Shown in pieces: positions 9,790 through 22,049 of a stretch of 64,000 bases of DNA. Each line of letters begins with the position of its first letter. Position 1 is the stretch's first letter. A program made the position numbers and the translations under genes. Under the pieces are notes generated by a model. The model saw only the letters and a list, made by a program, of their open reading frames with translations, did no database searches and was not told the DNA's origin. Origin of the DNA: Pyropia haitanensis (taxonomy: Eukaryota > Rhodophyta > Bangiophyceae > Bangiales > Bangiaceae); contig SDUX01000006.1 in the NCBI GenBank assembly GCA_008729055.1, forward strand, positions 1-64,000, given 5' to 3'.

Positions 9790-12700
9790 TAGCGACGGTC
9801 ACGCACGTGGCGGGGTAGCTGGGGAGCTCTCCGGCCGAGTGCGTGGCCGGCGTTATGGATGGCGGGGTGGTGGTGGCGGGGTGGTGGTGGTGGCGTGGTG
9901 GTGGTGGTGGTGGCGTGGTGGTGGTGGCATGGTGGTGGCGGCGGCGTGGTGGTGGCGATGGACGTGGCGGAGCACGCCCCGACGCGTTGGTCCTCTTTTC
10001 CAGGTGGACGCGAGGGGTGGCGAGCTGAGGGGACGAAAGGGGGGCGGCGGTGGAGGGCGAGATGGGAGGGGCGGCTGAGGGGACGGGCGTGATGGTGGCG
10101 GGGGCGACAGTGGTGGCGGCGGCAAGAACGGAGGCGATGGCGGTGACGGCGACTAGGACGGCGGCGATGGCGGCGACGGCGGCAAGGGCGGCGACAAGTG
10201 CAAGACGGCGGCGGCAAGGGCGGCGGCGGCGACAAGGGCGGCGGCGATGGCGGCGACGGCGGCGGCAGCGGCGGCTGCGACAAGGACGGCGGCGACGACG
10301 GCAAGGGCGGCGACAAGTGTAAGACGGCGGCGGCGGCGGCGGCAAGGACGGCGGCGATGGCGGCGACGGCGGCAGCAGCGGCGGCAACGATGGCGGCGAC
10401 GACGGCAAGGGCGGCGACAAGTGCAGGACGGCGGCGGCGGTGACGGCGGCGGCAAGGGCGGCGGCGATGGCGGCGACGGCGGGAGCGATGGCGGCGACGG
10501 CGGCGGCAAGGGCGGCGGCGATGGCGGTAACGGCGGCGACAAGGGCGGCGGCGACGGCGGCGACGGCGGTGGCAAGGGCGGCGGCGATGGCGGCGACGAC
10601 GGGAGCGGGCGGCGACAAGGACAACACGGCGGCGGCGGCGGCGGCGGTGGCAAGGACGGCGGCAAGTACAAGGCAGCGGCGCGGGCGGCGGGGGTGGTGT
10701 CGGCGGCAGGTTTGTGGTGGGGGATGACGCGGGGAGGGCGAGGACGGGCGTGGCGGGAGTGGTGGGGGGGGGGCGGAGGTGTCGGCGGTGGTGGGTTTGG
10801 GTGGTGGTGGTGGTGTGGTGGCGGCGGCGTGGTGGTGGTGCCGAGGTGGGCGGGCGGTGTTGGCGACGGTCACGCACGTGGCGGGGTAGCTGGGGGGCTC
10901 CCCGGCCGTGTGCGTGGCCGGCGTTGTGGATGGCGGGGTGGTGGTGGCGGGGTGGTGGTGGTGGGGTGGTAGCTGCCGGGGTGGTGGTGGTGGGGTGGTG
11001 GTGGTGGTGGCTTGGTGGTGGTGGTGGGGTGATGGCGGCGGCGTGGGGGTGGTGACGGACGTGGCGGGGCACTTTGGGACGGTGCCCCGTCGCGTCCTGG
11101 GTGGTGGGGGTTGGGGGGGGTGGGGGGCCACGCCGACACGCCGCCGCCTCTGCCGCCACCGCCAGCTGCTGTCATTGCTGACTCGGCCATCGCTTCTCCC
11201 GCAGCTGCCGCTTGTGCCACTGCCTTTTTCTTTTTTTTTTTTCAGCTGTTGTTTTATTTTTTCTTTTGCGTGTGGGCGCGGGGGGTGTGGGGAGCTGAGG
11301 GGAGGGGGGGGGGGCGGCGGAGGAGGGCGACAGCGGAGGGGCGGCTGAGGGGAGGGGCGTGATGGTGGCGGCGGCGGTGGCGGCGATGGCGGCGACGGCG
11401 GCGGCGATGGCGGCGACGGCGGCGGCAACGGCGGCAACGATGGCGGCGACGACGGCATGGGCGGCGACAAGTGCAAGACGGCGGCGGCGGCGGCGGCGGC
11501 GACAAGGACGGCGGCGATGGCGGTGACGGCGGCGGCAAGGGCGGCGGCGGCGACAAGGGCGGCGGCGATGGTGGCGACGGCGGCGGCAGCGGCGGCGGCG
11601 ATGGCGGCGACGACGGCAAGGGCGGCGACAAGTGCAAGACGGCGGCGGCGGCGGCGGCGGTGACAAGGACGGCGGCGATGGCGGCGACGGCGGCGGCAAC
11701 GGCGGCAACGATGGCGGCGACGACGGCAAGGGCGGCGACAAGTGCAGGACGGCGGCGGCGGTGACGGCGGCGGCAAGGGCGGCGGCGATGGCGGCGACGG
11801 CGGCAGCGGGCGGCGACAAGGTCAACACGGCGGCGGCGGCGGCGGCGGCAGCGGCAAGGGCGGCGGCAAGTACAAGGCAGCGGCGGGGGCGGCGGGGGTG
11901 GTGTCGGCGGCAGGTTTGTGGTGGGGGATGACGCGGGGAGGGCGAGGACGGGCGTGGCGGGAGTGGTGGGGGGGGGGGCGGAGGTGTCGGCGGTGGTGGG
12001 TTTGGGTGGTGGTGGTGGTGTGGTGGCGGCGGCGTGGTGGTGGTGCCGAGGTGGGCGGGCGGTGTTGGCGACGGTCACGCACGTGGCGGGGTAGCTGGGG
12101 GGCTCCCCGGCCGTGTGCGTGGCCGGCGTTGTGGATGGCGGGGTGGTGGTGGCGGGGTGGTGGTGGTGGGGTGGTAGCTGCCGGGGTGGTGGTGGTGGGG
12201 TGGTGGTGGTGGTGGCTTGGTGGTGGTGGTGGGGTGGTGGCGGCGGCGTGGGGGTGGTGACGGACGTGGCGGGGAACTTTGGGACGGTGCCCCGTCGCGT
12301 CCTGGGTGGTGGGGGTTGGGGGGGGGGGGGGGCCACGCCGACACGCCGCCGCTTCTACCACCACCGCCAGCTGCTGTCATTGCTGACTCGGCCATCGCTT
12401 CTCCCGCAGCTGCCGCTTGTGCCACTGCCTTTTTCTTTTTTTTTTTTCAGCTGTTGTTTTATTTTTTCTTTTGCGTGTGGGCGCGGGGGGTGTGGGGAGC
12501 TGAGGGGAGGGGGGGGGGGGCGGCGGAGGAGGGCGACAGCGGAGGGGCGGCTGAGGGGAGGGGCGTGATGGTGGCGGCGGCGGTGGCGGCGATGGCGGCG
12601 ACGGCGGCGGCGATGGCGGCGACGGCGGCGGCAACGGCGGCAACGATGGCGGCGACGACGGCAAGGGCGGCGACAAGTGCAAGACGGCGGCGGCGGCGGC

Positions 12701-15700
12701 GGCGGCGACAAGGACGGCGGCGATGGCGGTGACGGCGGCGGCAAGGGCGGCGGCGGCGACAAGGGCGGCGGCGATGGTGGCGACGGCGGCGGCAGCGGCG
12801 GCGGCGATGGCGGCGACGACGGCAAGGGCGGCGACAAGTGCAAGACGGCGGCGGCGGCGGCGGCGGTGACAAGGACGGCGGCGATGGCGGCGACGGCGGC
12901 GGCAACGGCGGCAACGATGGCGGCGACGACGGCAAGGGCGGCGACAAGTGCAGGACGGCGGCGGCGGTGACGGCGGCGGCAAGGGCGGCGGCGATGGCGG
13001 CGACGGCGGCAGCGGGCGGCGACAAGGTCAACACGGCGGCGGCGGCGGCGGCGGCAGCGGCAAGGGCGGCGGCAAGTACAAGGCAGCGGCGGGGGCGGCG
13101 GGGGTGGTGTCGGCGGCAGGTTTGTGGTGGGGGATGACGCGGGGAGGGCGAGGACGGGCGTGGCGGGAGTGGTGGGGGGGGGGGCGGAGGTGTCGGCGGT
13201 GGTGGGTTTGGGTGGTGGTGGTGGTGTGGTGGCGGCGGCGTGGTGGTGGTGCCGAGGTGGGCGGGCGGTGTTGGCGACGGTCACGCACGTGGCGGGGTAG
13301 CTGGGGGGCTCCCCGGCCGTGTGCGTGGCCGGCGTTGTGGATGGCGGGGTGGTGGTGGCGGGGTGGTGGTGGTGGGGTGGTAGCTGCCGGGGTGGTGGTG
13401 GTGGGGTGGTGGTGGTGGTGGCTTGGTGGTGGTGGTGGGGTGATGGCGGCGGCGTGGGGGTGGTGACGGACGTGGCGGGGCACTTTGGGACGGTGCCCCG
13501 TCGCGTCCTGGGTGGTGGGGGTTGGGGGGGGTGGGGGGCCACGCCGACACGCCGCCGCCTCTGCCGCCACCGCCAGCTGCTGTCATTGCTGACTCGGCCA
13601 TCGCTTCTCCCGCAGCTGCCGCTTGTGCCACTGCCTTTTTCTTTTTTTTTTTTCAGCTGTTGTTTTATTTTTTCTTTTGCGTGTGGGCGCGGGGGGTGTG
13701 GGGAGCTGAGGGGAGGGGGGGGGGGGCGGCGGAGGAGGGCGACAGCGGAGGGGCGGCTGAGGGGAGGGGCGTGATGGTGGCGGCGGCGGTGGCGGCGATG
13801 GCGGCGACGGCGGCGGCGATGGCGGCGACGGCGGCGGCAACGGCGGCAACGATGGCGGCGACGACGGCAAGGGCGGCGACAAGTGCAAGACGGCGGCGGC
13901 GGCGGCGGCGGCGACAAGGACGGCGGCGATGGCGGTGACGGCGGCGGCAAGGGCGGCGGCGGCGACAAGGGCGGCGGCGATGGTGGCGACGGCGGCGGCA
14001 GCGGCGGCGGCGATGGCGGCGACGACGGCAAGGGCGGCGACAAGTGCAAGACGGCGGCGGCGGCGGCGGCGGTGACAAGGACGGCGGCGATGGCGGCGAC
14101 GGCGGCGGCAACGGCGGCAACGATGGCGGCGACGACGGCAAGGGCGGCGACAAGTGCAGGACGGCGGCGGCGGTGACGGCGGCGGCAAGGGCGGCGGCGA
14201 TGGCGGCGACGGCGGCAGCGGGCGGCGACAAGGTCAACACGGCGGCGGCGGCGGCGGCGGCGGCAGCGGCAAGGGCGGCGGCAAGTACAAGGCAGCGGCG
14301 GGGGCGGCGGGGGTGGTGTCGGCGGCAGGTTTGTGGTGGGGGATGACGCGGGGAGGGCGAGGACGGGCGTGGCGGGAGTGGTGGGGGGGGGGGCGGAGGT
14401 GTCGGCGGTGGTGGGTTTGGGTGGTGGTGGTGGTGTGGTGGCGGCGGCGTGGTGGTGGTGCCGAGGTGGGCGGGCGGTGTTGGCGACGGTCACGCACGTG
14501 GCGGGGTAGCTGGGGGGCTCCCCGGCCGTGTGCGTGGCCGGCGTTGTGGATGGCGGGGTGGTGGTGGCGGGGTGGTGGTGGTGGGGTGGTAGCTGCCGGG
14601 GTGGTGGTGGTGGGGTGGTGGTGGTGGTGGCTTGGTGGTGGTGGTGGGGTGATGGCGGCGGCGTGGGGGTGGTGACGGACGTGGCGGGGCACTTTGGGAC
14701 GGTGCCCCGTCGCGTCCTGGGTGGTGGGGGTTGGGGGGGGTGGGGGGCCACGCCGACACGCCGCCGCCTCTGCCGCCACCGCCAGCTGCTGTCATTGCTG
14801 ACTCGGCCATCGCTTCTCCCGCAGCTGCCGCTTGTGCCACTGCCTTTTTCTTTTTTTTTTTTCAGCTGTTGTTTTATTTTTTCTTTTGCGTGTGGGCGCG
14901 GGGGGTGTGGGGAGCTGAGGGGAGGGGGGGGGGGGCGGCGGAGGAGGGCGACAGCGGAGGGGCGGCTGAGGGGAGGGGCGTGATGGTGGCGGCGGCGGTG
15001 GCGGCGATGGCGGCGACGGCGGCGGCGATGGCGGCGACGGCGGCGGCAACGGCGGCAACGATGGCGGCGACGACGGCAAGGGCGGCGACAAGTGCAAGAC
15101 GGCGGCGGCGGCGGCGGCGGCGACAAGGACGGCGGCGATGGCGGTGACGGCGGCGGCAAGGGCGGCGGCGGCGACAAGGGCGGCGGCGATGGTGGCGACG
15201 GCGGCGGCAGCGGCGGCGGCGATGGCGGCGACGACGGCAAGGGCGGCGACAAGTGCAAGACGGCGGCGGCGGCGGCGGCGGTGACAAGGACGGCGGCGAT
15301 GGCGGCGACGGCGGCGGCAACGGCGGCAACGATGGCGGCGACGACGGCAAGGGCGGCGACAAGTGCAGGACGGCGGCGGCGGTGACGGCGGCGGCAAGGG
15401 CGGCGGCGATGGCGGCGACGGCGGCAGCGGGCGGCGACAAGGTCAACACGGCGGCGGCGGCGGCGGCGGCAGCGGCAAGGGCGGCGGCAAGTACAAGGCA
15501 GCGGCGGGGGCGGCGGGGGTGGTGTCGGCGGCAGGTTTGTGGTGGGGGATGACGCGGGGAGGGCGAGGACGGGCGTGGCGGGAGTGGTGGGGGGGGGGGC
15601 GGAGGTGTCGGCGGTGGTGGGTTTGGGTGGTGGTGGTGGTGTGGTGGCGGCGGCGTGGTGGTGGTGCCGAGGTGGGCGGGCGGTGTTGGCGACGGTCACG

Positions 15701-18700
15701 CACGTGGCGGGGTAGCTGGGGGGCTCCCCGGCCGTGTGCGTGGCCGGCGTTGTGGATGGCGGGGTGGTGGTGGCGGGGTGGTGGTGGTGGGGTGGTAGCT
15801 GCCGGGGTGGTGGTGGTGGGGTGGTGGTGGTGGTGGCTTGGTGGTGGTGGTGGGGTGGTGGCGGCGGCGTGGGGGTGGTGACGGACGTGGCGGGGAACTT
15901 TGGGACGGTGCCCCGTCGCGTCCTGGGTGGTGGGGGTTGGGGGGGGTGGGGGGCCACGCCGACACGCCGCCGCTTCTACCGCCACCGCCAGCTGCTGTCA
16001 TTGCTGACTCGGCCATCGCTTCTCCCGCAGCTGCCGCTTGTGCCACTGCCTTTTTCTTTTTTTTTTTTCAGCTGTTGTTTTATTTTTTCTTTTGCGTGTG
16101 GGCGCGGGGGGTGTGGGGAGCTGAGGGGAGGGGGGGGGGGGCGGCGGAGGAGGGCGACAGCGGAGGGGCGGCTGAGGGGAGGGGCGTGATGGTGGCGGCG
16201 GCGGTGGCGGCGATGGCGGCGACGGCGGCGGCGATGGCGGCGACGGCGGCGGCAACGGCGGCAACGATGGCGGCGACGACGGCAAGGGCGGCGACAAGTG
16301 CAAGACGGCGGCGGCGGCGGCGGCGGCGACAAGGACGGCGGCGATGGCGGTGACGGCGGCGGCAAGGGCGGCGGCGGCGACAAGGGCGGCGGCGATGGTG
16401 GCGACGGCGGCGGCAGCGGCGGCGGCGATGGCGGCGACGACGGCAAGGGCGGCGACAAGTGCAAGACGGCGGCGGCGGCGGCGGCGGTGACAAGGACGGC
16501 GGCGATGGCGGCGACGGCGGCGGCAACGGCGGCAACGATGGCGGCGACGACGGCAAGGGCGGCGACAAGTGCAGGACGGCGGCGGCGGTGACGGCGGCGG
16601 CAAGGGCGGCGGCGATGGCGGCGACGGCGGCAGCGGGCGGCGACAAGGTCAACACGGCGGCGGCGGCGGCGGCGGCAGCGGCAAGGGCGGCGGCAAGTAC
16701 AAGGCAGCGGCGGGGGCGGCGGGGGTGGTGTCGGCGGCAGGTTTGTGGTGGGGGATGACGCGGGGAGGGCGAGGACGGGCGTGGCGGGAGTGGTGGGGGG
16801 GGGGGCGGAGGTGTCGGCGGTGGTGGGTTTGGGTGGTGGTGGTGGTGTGGTGGCGGCGGCGTGGTGGTGGTGCCGAGGTGGGCGGGCGGTGTTGGCGACG
16901 GTCACGCACGTGGCGGGGTAGCTGGGGGGCTCCCCGGCCGTGTGCGTGGCCGGCGTTGTGGATGGCGGGGTGGTGGTGGCGGGGTGGTGGTGGTGGGGTG
17001 GTAGCTGCCGGGGTGGTGGTGGTGGGGTGGTGGTGGTGGTGGCTTGGTGGTGGTGGTGGGGTGATGGCGGCGGCGTGGGGGTGGTGACGGACGTGGCGGG
17101 GCACTTTGGGACGGTGCCCCGTCGCGTCCTGGGTGGTGGGGGTTGGGGGGGGTGGGGGGCCACGCCGACACGCCGCCGCCTCTGCCGCCACCGCCAGCTG
17201 CTGTCATTGCTGACTCGGCCATCGCTTCTCCCGCAGCTGCCGCTTGTGCCACTGCCTTTTTCTTTTTTTTTTTTCAGCTGTTGTTTTATTTTTTCTTTTG
17301 CGTGTGGGCGCGGGGGGTGTGGGGAGCTGAGGGGAGGGGGGGGGGGGCGGCGGAGGAGGGCGACAGCGGAGGGGCGGCTGAGGGGAGGGGCGTGATGGTG
17401 GCGGCGGCGGTGGCGGCGATGGCGGCGACGGCGGCGGCGATGGCGGCGACGGCGGCGGCAACGGCGGCAACGATGGCGGCGACGACGGCAAGGGCGGCGA
17501 CAAGTGCAAGACGGCGGCGGCGGCGGCGGCGGCGACAAGGACGGCGGCGATGGCGGTGACGGCGGCGGCAAGGGCGGCGGCGGCGACAAGGGCGGCGGCG
17601 ATGGTGGCGACGGCGGCGGCAGCGGCGGCGGCGATGGCGGCGACGACGGCAAGGGCGGCGACAAGTGCAAGACGGCGGCGGCGGCGGCGGCGGTGACAAG
17701 GACGGCGGCGATGGCGGCGACGGCGGCGGCAACGGCGGCAACGATGGCGGCGACGACGGCAAGGGCGGCGACAAGTGCAGGACGGCGGCGGCGGTGACGG
17801 CGGCGGCAAGGGCGGCGGCGATGGCGGCGACGGCGGCAGCGGGCGGCGACAAGGTCAACACGGCGGCGGCGGCGGCGGCGGCAGCGGCAAGGGCGGCGGC
17901 AAGTACAAGGCAGCGGCGGGGGCGGCGGGGGTGGTGTCGGCGGCAGGTTTGTGGTGGGGGATGACGCGGGGAGGGCGAGGACGGGCGTGGCGGGAGTGGT
18001 GGGGGGGGGGGCGGAGGTGTCGGCGGTGGTGGGTTTGGGTGGTGGTGGTGGTGTGGTGGCGGCGGCGTGGTGGTGGTGCCGAGGTGGGCGGGCGGTGTTG
18101 GCGACGGTCACGCACGTGGCGGGGTAGCTGGGGGGCTCCCCGGCCGTGTGCGTGGCCGGCGTTGTGGATGGCGGGGTGGTGGTGGCGGGGTGGTGGTGGT
18201 GGGGTGGTAGCTGCCGGGGTGGTGGTGGTGGGGTGGTGGTGGTGGTGGCTTGGTGGTGGTGGTGGGGTGATGGCGGCGGCGTGGGGGTGGTGACGGACGT
18301 GGCGGGGCACTTTGGGACGGTGCCCCGTCGCGTCCTGGGTGGTGGGGGTTGGGGGGGGTGGGGGGCCACGCCGACACGCCGCCGCCTCTGCCGCCACCGC
18401 CAGCTGCTGTCATTGCTGACTCGGCCATCGCTTCTCCCGCAGCTGCCGCTTGTGCCACTGCCTTTTTCTTTTTTTTTTTTCAGCTGTTGTTTTATTTTTT
18501 CTTTTGCGTGTGGGCGCGGGGGGTGTGGGGAGCTGAGGGGAGGGGGGGGGGGGCGGCGGAGGAGGGCGACAGCGGAGGGGCGGCTGAGGGGAGGGGCGTG
18601 ATGGTGGCGGCGGCGGTGGCGGCGATGGCGGCGACGGCGGCGGCGATGGCGGCGACGGCGGCGGCAACGGCGGCAACGATGGCGGCGACGACGGCAAGGG

Positions 18701-19757
18701 CGGCGACAAGTGCAAGACGGCGGCGGCGGCGGCGGCGGCGACAAGGACGGCGGCGATGGCGGTGACGGCGGCGGCAAGGGCGGCGGCGGCGACAAGGGCG
18801 GCGGCGATGGTGGCGACGGCGGCGGCAGCGGCGGCGGCGATGGCGGCGACGACGGCAAGGGCGGCGACAAGTGCAAGACGGCGGCGGCGGCGGCGGCGGT
18901 GACAAGGACGGCGGCGATGGCGGCGACGGCGGCGGCAACGGCGGCAACGATGGCGGCGACGACGGCAAGGGCGGCGACAAGTGCAGGACGGCGGCGGCGG
19001 TGACGGCGGCGGCAAGGGCGGCGGCGATGGCGGCGACGGCGGCAGCGGGCGGCGACAAGGTCAACACGGCGGCGGCGGCGGCGGCGGCAGCGGCAAGGGC
19101 GGCGGCAAGTACAAGGCAGCGGCGGGGGCGGCGGGGGTGGTGTCGGCGGCAGGTTTGTGGTGGGGGATGACGCGGGGAGGGCGAGGACGGGCGTGGCGGG
19201 AGTGGTGGGGGGGGGGGCGGAGGTGTCGGCGGTGGTGGGTTTGGGTGGTGGTGGTGGTGTGGTGGCGGCGGCGTGGTGGTGGTGCCGAGGTGGGCGGGCG
19301 GTGTTGGCGACGGTCACGCACGTGGCGGGGTAGCTGGGGGGCTCCCCGGCCGTGTGCGTGGCCGGCGTTGTGGATGGCGGGGTGGTGGTGGCGGGGTGGT
19401 GGTGGTGGGGTGGTAGCTGCCGGGGTGGTGGTGGTGGGGTGGTGGTGGTGGTGGCTTGGTGGTGGTGGTGGGGTGGTGGCGGCGGCGTGGGGGTGGTGAC
19501 GGACGTGGCGGGGAACTTTGGGACGGTGCCCCGTCGCGTCCTGGGTGGTGGGGGTTGGGGGGGGGGGGGGGCCACGCCGACACGCCGCCGCTTCTACCAC
19601 CACCGCCAGCTGCTGTCATTGCTGACTCGGCCATCGCTTCTCCCGCAGCTGCCGCTTGTGCCACTGCCTTTTTCTTTTTTTTTTTTCAGCTGTTGTTTTA
19701 TTTTTTCTTTTGCGTGTGGGCGCGGGGGGTGTGGGGAGCTGAGGGGAGGGGGGGGGG
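9790..19757. repeat. 1,206-bp satellite array with 3-unit higher-order structure
   Basis: Units starting at the GACGGTCACGCACGTGG motif begin at about 9790, 10862, 12067, 13273, 14482, 15688, 16894, 18100 and 19306, and the last is cut off at about 19757. After a diverged first unit of about 1,071 bp, unit lengths are 1205, 1206, 1209 and then 1206 bp. Each unit has a (GGT/GTGG)n part, a conserved T-rich part with a polypyrimidine run ending in CAG, and a (GGCGGCGAC)n part. Diagnostic variants (GGTGGCGG/GAACTTT/CTTCTACC for type A; GATGGCGG/GCACTTT/CCTCTGCC for type B) give the order B, A, B, B, A', B, B, A. That is a repeating A-B-B trimer of about 3.62 kb. Confidence 0.95.
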
Positions 19758-19973
19758 CGGCGTTGGACGGCGATCGGGGAGGGGGAAGTGAGGGGGAGGG
19801 TGCGGCCAAATATTGGGGGGTGAGCCAGGGTGTACGCCGGCACGCGATCGACTTTGTGTTCACGTTTTTCGCCTTTGCCGCGTTTCTCGCCGCCAGTCTC
19901 GACTTCCGCTCTTGCGGCCGCGCCGGCGGCGTCTTGGCCCCTCCTCCGCGTGCTGAAATGGCGCGTTTGTGTT

Positions 19974-20512
19974 GCCAAGGCGCACGCGCTGGGGCCTCTT
20001 CGGCTCGAAATGGCCGCCGCGGATGTGGCCGCGGCGGTGCGCCTGGGAAAGGCCACGCTGCGTACCGCGGCGTGCGACCCGCGGACGGGGCGGATTGATG
20101 GGGACGTGTTTGCGCTAGGGTGCTCGCGGGCCGCGGCGGGGGAGTCGCGCGCGGTGACAGAGACGGCGGCGGCCAAACTCGTCCCCGCATCCACAGGCGC
20201 AGCAGGGGGAAGGGGGGGGGAGGGAAGCGGGACGTGCCGCAGGCGGCGCTCCTCCGGGCGGTGCAGGCCGACGCGGGCGTGGCGGTGGGGGTGTCGACGG
20301 CGGAGTTTCGGGCGGCGGTCGCGACGCTGGTAGAGGAGGAGCGGGTGGTGGTGTTGGGGGGGGGAGCGCGCTGCGTCGGATCGCGACGGAGGCGGAAGGC
20401 GGGGGGGGTGGGGCAGGGGCCGGATGTTGCGGGGGGTGTATCGGGATGCACTTGTCTTTTTGTGTGCCTGCTTGGTTGTCGGCAGCGCGGCTGCACCCGC
20501 CCCCAGTGGTGA
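19974..20512 (+). pseudogene. MCM4: MCM4 C-terminal fragment (frame-broken)
   Basis: MCM4 is a subunit of the MCM2-7 replicative helicase. The frame from 19974 reads AKAHAL...AAAVRLGKATL and then DPRTGRIDGDVFALG, which matches the end of the MCM ATPase domain and the MCM4-specific linker. A second segment (VPQAALLRAVQ... AEFRAAVATLVEEERVVVL) matches the C-terminal winged helix. The two segments are in different frames; the switch falls in the G-rich run at about 20206-20226 and fits one missing base. Everything upstream (N-terminal domain, Walker A and B) is absent, and the satellite ends about 217 bp before the homology. I therefore call a truncated relic. A last exon whose other exons lie elsewhere is possible. 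Confidence 0.7.
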
Positions 20513-20954
20513 CCAGTGTAGTGACCAGTGTAGAGGGTGCCCACGGCGCAGTGGGTGCTAAACCGGGACCACGTGCAAGAGGGGTCGGAGCCGATCATCA
20601 CGATTCTTGCCTGCACGGCAACGGTGCTCGACCCCTGTTGGCAGCAAGATATTTGCCAAGAGTTTGCTGCTCAAAGCACGATTCTTGCACTAGTGCAAAA
20701 GTCAAGCAGTCTTGTCGTCCAGAACAAAAAATCTCCCGCGTTTGATTCAGCTGGTTTGTCGGACGGTGTCCAATGAAAACTCTCGGTTGACTTGGAGAGC
20801 TCAGCGTTGAGGACGAACCCCTCTGTCATGCGCGTACCCACATCCACGCAGCCGCCGCCGCAGTCGCATTCGCCGACGGGCGGGCGGCGGCCGCGGCGGA
20901 CCGCGAGGCGGGATCTGCCGCCGCGGCGGCCGCCGCCGCTCGTCGCGCGGCGAG

Positions 20955-21053
20955 CTAGTCCCGCTTGGGAATGAGGTCGCACGCCCAGTTGAGCGAGTAG
21001 TCGATCTTCGTCGCGCCCTCCACCGCGTTCCACACCTTGATCGCCTCCGTCAT
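20955..21053 (-). CDS. Small open frame of 32 residues, unrecognised
   Basis: The minus-strand frame reads MTEAIKVWNAVEGATKID and ends ...CDLIPKRD before a stop. In-frame sequence continues upstream for several residues (PYWRWRA). Unlike nearly all other open frames in the region it is not low-complexity: it has a balanced residue mix, Trp, Tyr and Cys residues, and C/G third positions. It looks like the last exon or C-terminal remnant of a normal protein. I cannot assign a family. Confidence 0.35.
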   Translation of the reverse strand: MTEAIKVWNAVEGATKIDYSLNWACDLIPKRD

Positions 21054-22049
21054 GGCCCGCCACCGCCAGTACGGTAGCGGCAGTCAAGGTGGCAAGGTGG
21101 CGGCGGCATGGAGGGACAATTAGGCTGCGTCTGCTGAGAGGGGGGATGGCCACCACCCCTTCCTTGGCCCGCCACCACCACTGCGGATGCCGAGAACCTG
21201 GGGGCAACTTGGTCATCGCCGCTGCTGCCGCATTTGGCACTGCACGGGCTGCCGCCGCCGAGCGCGAATCTCAGCGACCGCCGCCGCCACAGTCGCCGCC
21301 CCCGCCGAGCTCACGGCAACGGCAGCAGCGGTGGCGGCGCGAGTAGCCTGGGGGTTGGCGGTCGCAGCCGCACGAAGGGGGGCACGCGTCTGCACTTCCT
21401 CAGGAGGGGTCTTTATGGCCGCCGTAGGCGGAACGAGGACATCCGCACGGCGGGGGAGCGGCACGCGTCGGCCGTGAACACGTTGTCGTACGAGAGAAAG
21501 GCGGCGAGAGGGAAGCGCCAATTTTTTTGTTATTCCCCACCTCCATGTGCAGTTGTATTGACTGACTCGACAACGGGAGATATTCTGGCTGCACGGCCGT
21601 CTTCCCGGAGCGGCCTTGATAGCTCTTGAACAAAACGCGACAAGCGTTGTCCAAAAATGCTGTTCTCCGCAACAGTTTTTTTCGATCCGTTGTACAAAGC
21701 GCTCCGTTATAATAACGCTTGTTCCCGACGTGCTACAGCGTAGCCCCAAGAACGGCGCTTCTTTTGGTGCAACGGTAGTCCCCGGTACTCATGCGGAACC
21801 TACTCCTGAAGCGCATGCTATGAGAAGTCACGGAAAACGTGGGCGGAACATGTGATGCTGGGGGGTCGCAATTCGTTGCATCCCCGGATTACACCAAAAA
21901 TGCAAGAAATCCGTGGCCCCGGTTTAGCATGCGCAGCGCGGGGGCGGCGGCGGCAGCGCCGCCCTGGTGCGCGCTGCCACCGCAATTCCGAGGTCCACGC
22001 CCGAAATACCCAATGGGTGAAGTACATCTCCGACTGCCAATCTCCGGGT

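Noticed and set aside
9149..9800. Search for the missing MCM4 upstream exons before the satellite
   Set aside because: No Walker A, Walker B or arginine-finger motif of the MCM family in any frame.
12355..19575. Very long minus-strand open frames (1,200 and 1,199 codons) as genes
   Set aside because: They follow the satellite period exactly, consist of poly-Arg/Ala/Pro blocks, and overlap equally long plus-strand frames. Treated as a property of the repeat and listed only as a check.
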